From assembly GCF_000737865.1 (NCBI RefSeq), contig NZ_CP007287.1, positions 1,206,252 through 1,270,251 on the forward strand: a DNA stretch of 64,000 nt. The letters run 5' to 3'. Origin of the DNA: Bifidobacterium coryneforme (GTDB lineage Bacteria > Actinomycetota > Actinomycetes > Actinomycetales > Bifidobacteriaceae). Made by a program: the position numbers and the translations under genes. Shown here piece by piece: positions 26,990 to 35,311 of the stretch (position 1 is its first letter; each line of letters starts with the position of its first letter). Below the pieces are notes generated by a model. The model saw only the letters and a program-made list of their open reading frames with translations. It ran no database searches and had not been told where the DNA came from.

Positions 26990-27156
26990 CGCCGCAGTGG
27001 CAGCTGCGGCATTCTTCTTACTTGGGCAAGAATCAGAGGCGATGACGATAGGACTCGAAGCATGATCATCTCTTCCATCGGGGTTGCGACAGGTCCCTCC
27101 GGGTGAGACGAAACGACAAGTTCGAGCAGTCCTTCACCTAGCCTTAGCCAATCCAC
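26986..27156 (-). CDS. Hypothetical early ORF after the Cro-like gene
   Basis: About 56 residues from a GTG at 27156, 1 bp after the stop of the HTH gene, ending with a 4-bp overlap to the next gene. The translation VDWLRLGEGLLELVVSSHPE is unremarkable and no ribosome-binding site is visible. Translational coupling is the only support. Confidence 0.35.
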   Translation of the reverse strand: MDWLRLGEGLLELVVSSHPEGPVATPMEEMIMLRVLSSSPLILAQVRRMPQLPLRR

Positions 27157-27157
27157 C

Positions 27158-27430
27158 TCACGCCACCAGACTGCTGTCAGACAAATCTTGCTTACGCATG
27201 GCAGCATCGAACTCAGCTGATTTGATCAAGTCGTTAAAGGTGATACCCAGCCATTCAGCCACCTGATTCAGATCCTCGGTCGAAAATGGCTTTTGAAACC
27301 TGAACCGCTCGTATACGTATTTCGGGTCCCTGCCCAGTGCCTTTGCCACGTCCTTACCGCTATATCCGCAACGGGCCGCTTCCGCCCTCACTGCCCGGAT
27401 CACCCGAGTGGAGGATTGCTTGAGTCTCAT
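27158..27430 (-). CDS. Cro-like/XRE helix-turn-helix regulator
   Basis: About 90 residues from MRLKQSSTRVIRAVRAEAAR. HTH region: YSGKDVAKALGRDPKYVYER, then FSTEDLNQVAEWLGITFNDL. First gene of the leftward early operon, divergent from the repressor at 27527, so it is in the position of Cro. A GTG at 27439 is an alternative start. The operator-like repeats lie right at its start. Confidence 0.75.
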   Translation of the reverse strand: MRLKQSSTRVIRAVRAEAARCGYSGKDVAKALGRDPKYVYERFRFQKPFSTEDLNQVAEWLGITFNDLIKSAEFDAAMRKQDLSDSSLVA

Positions 27431-27433
27431 TTT

Positions 27434-27505
27434 TGGCACATCCTGATAGTGCCATATTTGGGACTATCTGTCAACCAAGAACGGTACTTATTGCAAAAAG
27501 TGCCA
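27434..27505. promoter_or_regulatory. Operator region of the lysogeny switch
   Basis: Between the divergent HTH genes an inverted repeat TGGCAC-N9-GTGCCA (27434-27454) is followed by another half-site GTGCCA at 27500-27505, flanked by A/T runs. Such sites between cro and cI bind the repressors and control both promoters. Which protein binds is not known. Confidence 0.6.
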
Positions 27506-27526
27506 AAATTGACTACTATGAGGAAC

Positions 27527-27913
27527 ATGAAAGAGATAGACGCATTCACTGACCAGGCGATCAAAACGATTGAGTCCACCAGGCAGGAAGTGGGCATGAC
27601 GACTCAGGAACTCATCCAACGTTCCGGAATCAGACGATCCACGTTCTTCAGAAAGATGCGCGGGGATACCAGCTTCACCACCGAGGACATCGATGCGCTG
27701 GCCAGAGCCATGGGAGTCGACCCATTCCTTATCCTCAGCGACGCGGCCGAAAGAGCCGATGCAACCAAAAGAACCGACATGGATCTCTCCTGGCTCCCCG
27801 AGGAGGAGAAGGTGGCCTACGTGCTCGGCAAGGTCAAGGCAGACGACCAGGCGTTGGCGGCCATGAACGACCCGAACAAGGAGAAGGAAGCAGAAGGCGG
27901 CGATGGCAGATAA
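27527..27913 (+). CDS. CI-like repressor, XRE family
   Basis: 128 residues from MKEIDAFTDQAIKTIESTRQ. HTH: MTTQELIQRSGIRRSTFFRK followed by FTTEDIDALARAMGVDPFLI. The C-terminal part is a short acidic helix region rather than a peptidase domain, so inactivation probably depends on the ImmA-like protease just downstream. An alternative ATG is at 27518. Overlaps the protease gene by 11 bp. Confidence 0.78.
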   Translation: MKEIDAFTDQAIKTIESTRQEVGMTTQELIQRSGIRRSTFFRKMRGDTSFTTEDIDALARAMGVDPFLILSDAAERADATKRTDMDLSWLPEEEKVAYVLGKVKADDQALAAMNDPNKEKEAEGGDGR

Positions 27914-28355
27914 GGGCCCGAGGCTCCTGGACGGCCTGACGTCGACGATGACATACGGGCAGATGCGCTGCTACACCGACACCCTGGACGTCACCATCAG
28001 CAGCGCACTCCTGCCGGAAGGCATGACCGGCTTCTACGATGAAGCCACCAGAACCATCCTCATCGACCGTAGGCTTACTTACTGCCAGAAGCGCTGCACA
28101 CTCGTCCATGAACTCATCCATTGGCAGCATGCCGACACCACCCGCTCAGGCGTGTACGGGTCGCGCATAGAGAACCGAGCACGTCGAGAGACCGCACTCA
28201 AGCTCGTGGATCCAATCGAGTACCAGACCGCCGAAACCATCTACGAGGGGGACTCTTACCAAATTGCCTGCGAACTTGACGTGACCCTCCAGATTATTCA
28301 GGACTACCAACGGATACTCGACACAAACCACTCGCGCTACAACGCAACACGTTAA
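27903..28355 (+). CDS. ImmA/IrrE-like metallopeptidase
   Basis: 150 residues with the zinc-binding HELIH motif at ~69-73 (CTLVHELIHWQHAD) and a downstream acidic helix. Such proteases cleave the neighbouring phage repressor to start induction. The gene overlaps the repressor, a standard repressor-antirepressor pair as in ICEBs1 and many Gram-positive phages. Confidence 0.82.
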   Translation: MADKGPRLLDGLTSTMTYGQMRCYTDTLDVTISSALLPEGMTGFYDEATRTILIDRRLTYCQKRCTLVHELIHWQHADTTRSGVYGSRIENRARRETALKLVDPIEYQTAETIYEGDSYQIACELDVTLQIIQDYQRILDTNHSRYNATR

Positions 28356-28426
28356 TCGAATCAGCCATACTCGCCATACAAAACGACTGATGGCCTGCTT
28401 ACAGTCACAGAGGACAAGAAGCCATC

Positions 28427-28999
28427 ATGAACCCACTGTCGCAGCCGCATTAGCGCCCGTACTGACGTTGTCAGTCTGCGGCACTGCCGAGACCACGACC
28501 AATATGAAGGACAAACCGGCAGCGATCCCGCAGATTCGCCAAGTTAAACAGTAAGTGAAACATCGTCAAGCAGGTGGACGACGAGACCGGCATCACCGGT
28601 GAAGACGGCAAGGACGTGGCCATCTGGACGGTGGCCAAAATCATCCCCGACCCGACCTGCTCAGACCACGAACCTCGACAGCCGGAGCACGACCATTTCG
28701 TCGAATTTGACATAACCGCCACAAGAACCGAGAAATACAATCCCGCCAAATACGGCCCATTGGATGTCGGCACCACATACCGGCGGCAGCTCATCCAGAA
28801 AGACGGCATACAGTGGAACGGGATGCTTGGACCCATGGCCGCATAATCCCCCATGACGCAAACAGACAAACTGCCAGACTCGTTGAACCCGTCAGCAAAA
28901 GCACAGGGCAAAGTCATATTCGACATACCCTCATTGGATGGAACCCTGCACTACCCGCAAATGGGCAAAGCGGATGGACGGAGGTACCCGCTCCAATGA
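28427..28999 (+). pseudogene. Degenerate phage lipoprotein gene
   Basis: The original signal peptide lies in one frame (AALAPVLTLSVCGTAE, with a lipobox ending in Cys) but the ATG at 28427 enters another frame. Frame then changes to DDETGITGEDGKDVAIWTVA, stops at a TAA at 28844-28846, and resumes in frame (KLPDSLNPSAKAQGKVIFDI...GTLHYPQ) to TGA at 28999. Secreted immunity-region lipoproteins next to repressor/ImmA genes are common in Gram-positive prophages. At least three lesions make this inactive. Confidence 0.55.
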
Positions 29000-29361
29000 A
29001 ATACGACATGCCCCCAGCCCCCGGCGCTCGTTAAAGGCCCACACCACATGCAAACGGAAAAGCGGGCGAAGAAAGCCCTCATACCCGGATACGGGAAGAA
29101 GGACATGGGCTGGGTCAAGAACAGAGAAAGACCACGTTCAGCCTCTGGGACCTGCTCAAGTAGAAGGCGTTTATCTGCCCCACTTCGGCAGGGTCTTCTC
29201 GCTAGCACACAATTGCGTTTTGCGAATATCGGCTTCTACCCCTAACTTTTCCGAACTTCATGCTGACACATTCCGAGCAGGAGAAGATTCTTTATACCAC
29301 AAGCGCAAAGTCTTCCGTCTCTTTTTAACGTTTTCCTTTGCTATCATGCTATTCTATAAGG
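29000..29361 (+). other. Non-coding transition to the AT-rich defence operon
   Basis: No supported gene is seen. Base composition shifts to AT-rich near the end, and TATTCT/TATAAG -10-like hexamers lie just before the ATG at 29362, so the IetAS-like operon promoter is probably here. Confidence 0.4.
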
Positions 29362-30465
29362 ATGCCGGAAGAAAAAAGCAAGTTCCTTAAAGAAATGGTG
29401 CAGTTATCTCGTCTGGGACTGGAGAACAAACAAGACGATTTACGAATGTACCTTACTAGATTGATCAAGCGATATCGTCATACTCAACCAGAGTTCTCAA
29501 ATCAACTTTCACAACTCCTGCATACTAGTTCTCCTACTCAAAGAGTTATACCTCCACGCGAGTTTCCAAATTATTCGTCCATGGCTATACAAGACGCATC
29601 CTCAAATGAAAAGCCACATCTAAATAGCGTGATTGAATCGCAATTAAACGAAATCATAGTAGAACGAAAACAAGCAAAGGAATTGTTGAAAGTAGGATTG
29701 TCGCCTGTCTCTTCTGCAATTTTTACTGGTGCCCCCGGAGTAGGAAAAACAATGGCCGCCAAGTGGCTTGCGCATGAGTTGAATTTTCCTTTATACAGAC
29801 TTGACCTTGTTGCGTCCGTATCGAGCAAATTAGGAGAGACCGGCATAAATTTGCAGACAGTTTTCCGCCAAGCATCCGCTGAACCTTCAATATTGTTCCT
29901 AGACGAAATAGATGCGGTGGCCAAAACTAGATCGGACGTTCACGATATAGGAGAGATGAAACGGTTAGTTACAGTGCTGCTCCAGTTGCTTGATATGTGG
30001 AATCCTCAGGGAATAGTTTTAGCGGCAACAAATAATCCGGAGCTGATCGACCCGGCTGTATGGAGGAGATTCGAACTCAAAGTCGACTTTCCGATGCCGA
30101 CTCAAAAAGACTTATACGAAACACTTAAAGCAGATACTGCCTTATGGAAAAATAGTATGAACGATACATACTTGGAAATGCTGTGTATAGTTCTGTCTGG
30201 AAAATCCTACAGCGAAGCAAGATTATCACTGTCATCTATTAGGAAACAGTCAATTATCACAGGAAAGTCTATGGAAATGGCAATTGTTGATTATGTCTCG
30301 GCACATGTAGCATCGATGTCTCATCGCAATCGTATACAGTTGGCAACAAAACTAGCTGTTGGAACGGATCTTTCGCAGCGCGCCATTGCAGCAGCCACGG
30401 GGGTTAGCAAAGAGACCATACGGAAGTACAGAAATCAAAGTAAATCTGAGGAGGAAGGCAGATAA
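29362..30465 (+). CDS. AAA+ ATPase of an IetAS-like defence/stability module
   Basis: 367 residues from MPEEKSKFLKEM. N-terminal helical region, then AAA+ core with Walker A FTGAPGVGKTMAAKW (~residues 121-135), Walker B ILFLDEIDAVAKTR (~177), sensor VLAATNNPELIDPAVWRRFE with the Arg finger, and a small C-terminal HTH-like segment LSQRAIAAATGVSKETIRKY. The partner is a subtilisin-like protease starting at the last base of this gene. The pair matches IetA/IetS, first seen on the pTiC58 plasmid and later listed among anti-phage systems. Clearly AT-rich relative to neighbours, hence acquired. A TTG at 29338 is an alternative start. Confidence 0.8.
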   Translation: MPEEKSKFLKEMVQLSRLGLENKQDDLRMYLTRLIKRYRHTQPEFSNQLSQLLHTSSPTQRVIPPREFPNYSSMAIQDASSNEKPHLNSVIESQLNEIIVERKQAKELLKVGLSPVSSAIFTGAPGVGKTMAAKWLAHELNFPLYRLDLVASVSSKLGETGINLQTVFRQASAEPSILFLDEIDAVAKTRSDVHDIGEMKRLVTVLLQLLDMWNPQGIVLAATNNPELIDPAVWRRFELKVDFPMPTQKDLYETLKADTALWKNSMNDTYLEMLCIVLSGKSYSEARLSLSSIRKQSIITGKSMEMAIVDYVSAHVASMSHRNRIQLATKLAVGTDLSQRAIAAATGVSKETIRKYRNQSKSEEEGR

Positions 30466-32681
30466 TGGTACGGCATTATCTAATAGGCAGAGGCGAACGT
30501 CTCACAGAGATCGTAAAAATCCCACAAGGTGGAGGAGAATCTAAACCGGTATATTCTTACGAGGACTCACGTGAACGGCTACTCCCTGAACTCCAAGGAT
30601 TAATTAACTCCTTTAGCACCAATCAGCTATATGCTCCAGATGAAATACACGTGGCACAATTCATCCTTCATCCAAAGTACATCGCGAAATCCTATCAGCC
30701 CACAGATCTTTTTGACTCATTTAGTATGCGACTTCTTGGTAGCCGACCTTGTCGTATTGTTACGCAGGACCGCCCTGATGAATCACACATTTCTACATCT
30801 CTCCTCATTGCAGGGAAACGCCATTCTTTTGTCGATCTCCTTACAGATTTGCAAAAAAAGGCCACCGTGGACAAAAGCGAAGCTCTGGCTAGCGTTATAC
30901 GTATTGAAGAGATTCGCTCCTTTGATGCAGTCGATAAGATTCACACGGCAGTAGGCAATGATGATTGGTATGAACTCGTGCTTCACAAGTTCGATCGCAC
31001 CTATGCGCCTAATAATACTCAAGGATTGCATACTCTTGCAGGAGAACTTGAAGTTGAGATTAAAGATAAGTTAATCTTCGAAGCGAATAACTTGGTGTTC
31101 TACCCCGTACATGGAGCAAAAAAAGGAGTAGAACAGCTAGCCAAGTACTCCACTATCCGTGCAATAAGACCGATGCCGAAGTTACGGATGGAGCCAATGG
31201 GGGATACACTGCGTTCTTTCCCTACTTCCGTACAACTGCCACTATTCCAAAAAAGCAACAATAGAGGGCCTGCAATCATTGTTCTCGACGGTGGACTTCC
31301 CGACGACTGCCCAATTAATGATTGGGTTGAGCGGTACAGTCTATCCAATCCCGATGCGGATAATGTAGATGATTTTGCTTCCCATGGATTAGCGGTATGT
31401 TCTGCGTTGCTCTTCGGAAACATAAGAGGAGTTCCCGAACCACTTCACACACAGATATCAGTGGCCAGGGTTATAGATAGTTCTTGTAAAGAGGATGACC
31501 CTCTAAGTCTATATAAAGCACTCGCAAATATAAAATCAGAGTTAGAGACAGGGGCCTATGATTTCGCGAATCTCAGTTTAGGGCCTGAACTCCCAATTGA
31601 AGACGACGACGTCAGCGCTTGGACTGCCGTACTTGATTCGCTGCTCGTAACGGGAGAGTGTCTTGTCACTGTTGCAGTAGGTAACAATGGTGAAAGGGAT
31701 CAAAATTCAGGCAATGCTCGTATTATGATTCCAAGCGATTGCGTCAATGCTATGAGTGTTGGGGCGGCAACTTCTGAAGAAGATGAGTGGGATCGTGCCC
31801 CTTATTCTGCAATCGGTCCTGGGAGAAGCCCGGGAATAGTGAAACCAGACGTAGTGGCTTTTGGTGGCGTAAAGGGGCATGAATTCCATGTGCTGACTCC
31901 AGGCAGATCTCCTCACGTTGGCAGCATAATGGGAACAAGTTTTGCTGCACCTCTTGCTCTTCGTAAGGCCGTGCAAGTTTATGAGGCCGGGGAAGGTTCG
32001 CTCTTGCCACTGACAACCAAGGCGTTACTAATCCATACAGCGGAACCCCATGAGACAAAAGACAAAGACGAGACGGGATGGGGACGCATATCTTCTAATG
32101 TTGAGAACATTGTGACGACAAATAATGGTGAAGCCACGATTGTGTACCAGGGTCATTTAAACCCTGGAAAATACCTACGGGCACGGATACCAATACCTCA
32201 ACAGGTGTCTCAAATATCCGAGAAGGTCGAAATATCGGCAACGTTCGCTTTTAGTTGTCCGGTTGATCCACAATCGCCGGATGTGTATACGCGGGCAGGC
32301 CTTACCCCTACCTTTAGGCCAAAAACATCACTTACTGGGACGGGCACTCATCCCTCTTCCCAAGCATTTTTTACATCAAGAGATACATCGACTCTATACC
32401 CAACCGAGGAGCAACAGCGCAAGGATCAAGGCAAATGGGAGACGGTACGTCATTCGAGCATCCGAAAACTTGGAACAAGTTTGAGCAATCCTGTGTTTGA
32501 CGTTCATTATATTTCTCGGAAGAGTGGCGGAGTAGCCAAAAATGCGGAACCGATACCATACTCCTTAATAATCACGCTAAAAGCACCTAAGATATCAAAC
32601 TTATCTGAGTTGATACTCAATGAGTATCAACAGCTCATTGAGCTGAAGCCCACAATCGATGTCAGCGATATCGAAAATTGA
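30465..32681 (+). CDS. Subtilisin-like (S8) protease of an IetAS-like module
   Basis: 738 residues. N-terminal ~265 residues of unknown fold precede the peptidase S8 core. Catalytic Asp in AIIVLDGGLPDDC (~275), His in VDDFASHGLAVCSALL (~307), oxyanion Asn in VAVGNNGERDQNSG (~407) and nucleophilic Ser in GSIMGTSFAAPLALRK (~492). No signal peptide is seen, so it should act in the cytoplasm. The TAATG overlap with the ATPase gene implies coupled expression. By analogy with IetAS the protease is the effector, held in check or activated by the ATPase; that is inference. Confidence 0.82.
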   Translation: MVRHYLIGRGERLTEIVKIPQGGGESKPVYSYEDSRERLLPELQGLINSFSTNQLYAPDEIHVAQFILHPKYIAKSYQPTDLFDSFSMRLLGSRPCRIVTQDRPDESHISTSLLIAGKRHSFVDLLTDLQKKATVDKSEALASVIRIEEIRSFDAVDKIHTAVGNDDWYELVLHKFDRTYAPNNTQGLHTLAGELEVEIKDKLIFEANNLVFYPVHGAKKGVEQLAKYSTIRAIRPMPKLRMEPMGDTLRSFPTSVQLPLFQKSNNRGPAIIVLDGGLPDDCPINDWVERYSLSNPDADNVDDFASHGLAVCSALLFGNIRGVPEPLHTQISVARVIDSSCKEDDPLSLYKALANIKSELETGAYDFANLSLGPELPIEDDDVSAWTAVLDSLLVTGECLVTVAVGNNGERDQNSGNARIMIPSDCVNAMSVGAATSEEDEWDRAPYSAIGPGRSPGIVKPDVVAFGGVKGHEFHVLTPGRSPHVGSIMGTSFAAPLALRKAVQVYEAGEGSLLPLTTKALLIHTAEPHETKDKDETGWGRISSNVENIVTTNNGEATIVYQGHLNPGKYLRARIPIPQQVSQISEKVEISATFAFSCPVDPQSPDVYTRAGLTPTFRPKTSLTGTGTHPSSQAFFTSRDTSTLYPTEEQQRKDQGKWETVRHSSIRKLGTSLSNPVFDVHYISRKSGGVAKNAEPIPYSLIITLKAPKISNLSELILNEYQQLIELKPTIDVSDIEN

Positions 32682-33049
32682 TGATAGAAGGTGCTAGAAA
32701 GCCGCGTTCTCATAAGCTAATCGCACGCCACATAAAAGGAGTCGTTAACTTATGAGAACGTGTTTACCTATTAAACCGCCATAAATTGCCCCTATGAGCT
32801 GGCATCACAGCATATTTATTTCCTTTTTGACCTTCGTCATGTCTGCGACGGAAACGTCTACAACCTACAACGTGTGTCTAATCTCAAAGGTCCTAAGAAA
32901 CCCTCTTTCCCATAATTTTATCTACACCAAGCATCGGATGACCGACCCTCGCAAAGATTGACTCAAATAAATGAGTATGGCAGCGCGGAAAATAAGACCA
33001 GATATCCTCTCTCCATGCGAGACACTAAAATAGTGCTTCGTCATTGCGT
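32682..33049. other. Gene-free stretch after the protease gene
   Basis: AT-rich, no supported ORF. Contains the inverted repeat at 32705-32760, but otherwise nothing recognisable. Confidence 0.4.
32705..32760. repeat. 12-bp perfect inverted repeat downstream of the protease gene
   Basis: CGTTCTCATAAG (32705-32716) and CTTATGAGAACG (32749-32760) are exact inverted copies separated by 32 nt. It may act as a terminator-like hairpin (though no T-run follows) or be the inverted ends of a tiny mobile sequence; neither is proven. Confidence 0.6.
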
Positions 33050-33371
33050 TCAAGTACTGGCTTCTTCGATATCGAGCTCACTATCGAGTTTAAACATAGC
33101 TTGTTTGCGTTCGTCGAGTCCTGCGGTACGGTAGTGCATGGTCATGCCTGGGACGAGCGGCCCATATCTGCCTTCTTCGGTATGGGCCGCCGCCGTGTCG
33201 GTGGAATATGAACCCGCGGAGATTGTCCATGTCTTTAGTGACCAGCTCATACCGTTGTATGGCTTCCATCAGCAGGAGCACGACGAATGCAATCCTGCCG
33301 ATCCTGGACTTAGGGCGGGGCAAAGCGTCAGCATTGTACAGAGGACGCATGTCGTAATCGTCGGGGGTCAC
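33050..33371 (-). pseudogene. Frameshifted ORF of unknown function
   Basis: Two minus-strand frames complement each other: MTPDDYDMRPLYNADALPRP...RIAFVVLLLMEAIQRYELVT opens in one frame; the other frame ends RTAGLDERKQAMFKLDSELD. A single frameshift around 33200-33230 would join them. No family is recognised. Confidence 0.35.
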
Positions 33372-33900
33372 CTATGTGGCGCCAGAGCACAGAGCGAATT
33401 GGCGCCTGCCGCACGGACACGACCCGCCGGAAGGCTCGCCGCACCTGTGGGCCTTGTAGCAGTCTGCAGCTTCCAATCAACCGTGTACATGCTGCTGCAC
33501 ATATTCAGGCTGTCCCAGGTCACGCTGAGTATCCCCTCCCCTGCGGTATAACCTCTACAACCAGATGTGGCCTCCTCCATGGGCATGTAAGAGGCCACAT
33601 CGAGCATGGGGCGAAACTCGGCTACGCTGAACTCACTGCACTTCCTTGCCCTTCCGGCTCTCGTTGTCTTGACCGCCTCGCTGGTCTTCACCGTGAGAGT
33701 CCTGCATATACGTTGACCCGAGGAGTCGTGCCCGGGTCGAACAGGACCTTCTAACACTGGACGGGCTTCTCCCTTGTGCCGCTGCCCGCATCCTTGACCG
33801 TGTACGTGGCCCAGTACTTGTACAACTTGGCCACTCCCGTCGCCTTAATTTGTGGCGTCCCGGCCTCCTGCCAAGGCTCTTGTATGCCCTTTTGTATGCC
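33368..33900 (-). pseudogene. Degenerate ORF near the right prophage end
   Basis: A frame reading VAKLYKYWATYTVKDAGSGT is broken by a TAG, continues as KVLFDPGTTPRVNVYAG, then shifts into a frame with LTVKTSEAVKTTRAGRARKC and ILSVTWDSLNM. The protein-like composition and multiple lesions indicate a decayed gene. It occupies the region where a tyrosine integrase would be expected, but no integrase motif is present. Confidence 0.35.
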
Positions 33901-34006
33901 AGGCCTTTACGTGGCTAAGGTTGTGCTACAGACATGCAGCAGACCTATTTTTGCTTTGTTTCGCCTTTTCCTCTTCAACTATCATAGTCGAAACTCGTTT
34001 CTCATA

Positions 34007-34052
34007 ATTGTAGTTCAGTAGGTCACACGTTCGAGCAGAAGCCGCCACCCCA
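34007..34052 (+). repeat. Diverged attR-like copy of the tRNA-His 3' end
   Basis: Aligned without gaps to 5595-5640: 26 of 30 matches over the anticodon-to-T-loop part (ATTGTAGTTCAG...ACGTTCGAGC) and 9 consecutive matches over GCCACCCCA at the 3' end, 36 of 46 overall by eye. The T-stem no longer pairs and there is no 5' half, so it is not a tRNA gene. It is best explained as the far attachment site of the prophage after sequence drift. Confidence 0.6.
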
Positions 34053-34373
34053 TCAGCAAATCTTCTATTTCTAATCAGAAATGCGATATTCCTTCAAGAT
34101 ATCGCAATCCGATATCTGTCACCCGCCATCCACCTGCAATAATCGATACCGGATCTGCATTCGCGTTGAAACCTCCTGTCATAATTCCTGTCGAGGTATC
34201 CAATGCAGGTATAACAAGCCCGCAATCGGGTCTGGTCAGCGACTACGAGACACCTACCCGGTTCCTGCTCGTTATCCTGCACTATTGCTGCGCGCAGAAC
34301 AGGGACCTCTTCACCCCACACAAAAGCTTTTGTTAGGCTTGCTTCGTCAGTGTAGGCAAAAGAAAGGGATATC
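34053..34373. other. Non-coding flank right of the prophage
   Basis: No supported gene is seen. It contains the hairpin TGCGATAT-N9-ATATCGCA at 34082-34106, possibly a terminator or operator. Confidence 0.4.
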
Positions 34374-34625
34374 ATGACCAACCCCGAACAGGACCAGAGG
34401 CCCTCGAAGGCGCCGAATCCGCTTCCTGAGCCCAAGAAGGAAGAGAAGAAACCGGATAAAAAGGCAAAGTGGCCCAGTATCCTCATAGCAGCGCTTGCCG
34501 CTATGGTAGCCGCCAATGTGGGCAGCGGACTTTCTCACCGCACCAAGGCGGAAGCCCCCGTTTCCGTGGTTTCCCAGCAGGTGCAGACAGCATCAGACAC
34601 GCTGCAGCACGGCCTGGGTATGTGA
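34374..34625 (+). CDS. Small membrane protein of unknown function
   Basis: 83 residues: a Pro/Lys/Glu-rich cytoplasmic N-terminus (KAPNPLPEPKKEEKKPDKKA), one transmembrane segment (WPSILIAALAAMVAANVG), and a short external tail. A GAAAGGGA ribosome-binding sequence lies 4-5 nt before the ATG. No family is recognised. Confidence 0.55.
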   Translation: MTNPEQDQRPSKAPNPLPEPKKEEKKPDKKAKWPSILIAALAAMVAANVGSGLSHRTKAEAPVSVVSQQVQTASDTLQHGLGM

Positions 34626-34854
34626 TATCTCCCTGCCGACTGCATAAACCTGGCCTCGCTCCGTCGGGGCCTCCTCTTTTTCGCATGGATCCTGTCAAGA
34701 CAACCGCAACGACGAGGTTCGATACGATCGGCATGCCGGTACAGTGACAAACAGCCGACTCGACTCGGTGTTGCAACTCCCATGATATTTGCAATTCTCC
34801 GATAATTAGCTGGCACAATTACCCATCAGGAATACAGGAGTCGACTCTGTGCGC
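34626..34854. other. Intergenic region
   Basis: No gene or clear regulatory signal is visible. Confidence 0.4.
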
Positions 34855-35170
<316 letters not shown>

Positions 35171-35311
35171 TCGGTTGCATTCTTCACTTCAATACCCGCT
35201 TTGCCATTCGCAGCTGCATACACTGACAGAAAAGGCAGTCATATAGCCCTCGAGATTCGGGCGGACTTCTTCTTCCCCGGACCTTCTGGGCGCTTACAGG
35301 TGGGAGTTGAA

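Larger units (their letters stand above)
5595..34052. mobile_element. Defective (headless) prophage integrated at tRNA-His
   Basis: Bounded on the left by the 3' end of tRNA-His and on the right by a 46-nt gap-free but diverged copy of it (36 of 46 identical by eye). Inside are a phage lysis cassette, a tail module, a replication/recombination operon and a CI/ImmA-type switch, all in the order normal for siphophages. Integrase, terminase, portal, maturation protease and capsid genes are not recognisable, so the element cannot be a complete phage. Defence-type genes sit at both ends (AbiH at 6184, an IetAS-like pair at 29362). The boundaries are inference from the tRNA repeat. Confidence 0.8.

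Noticed and set aside
34007-34052. Second tRNA-His gene
   Set aside because: Only the 3' half is present and the T-stem does not pair, so it is an attachment-site remnant and not a gene.
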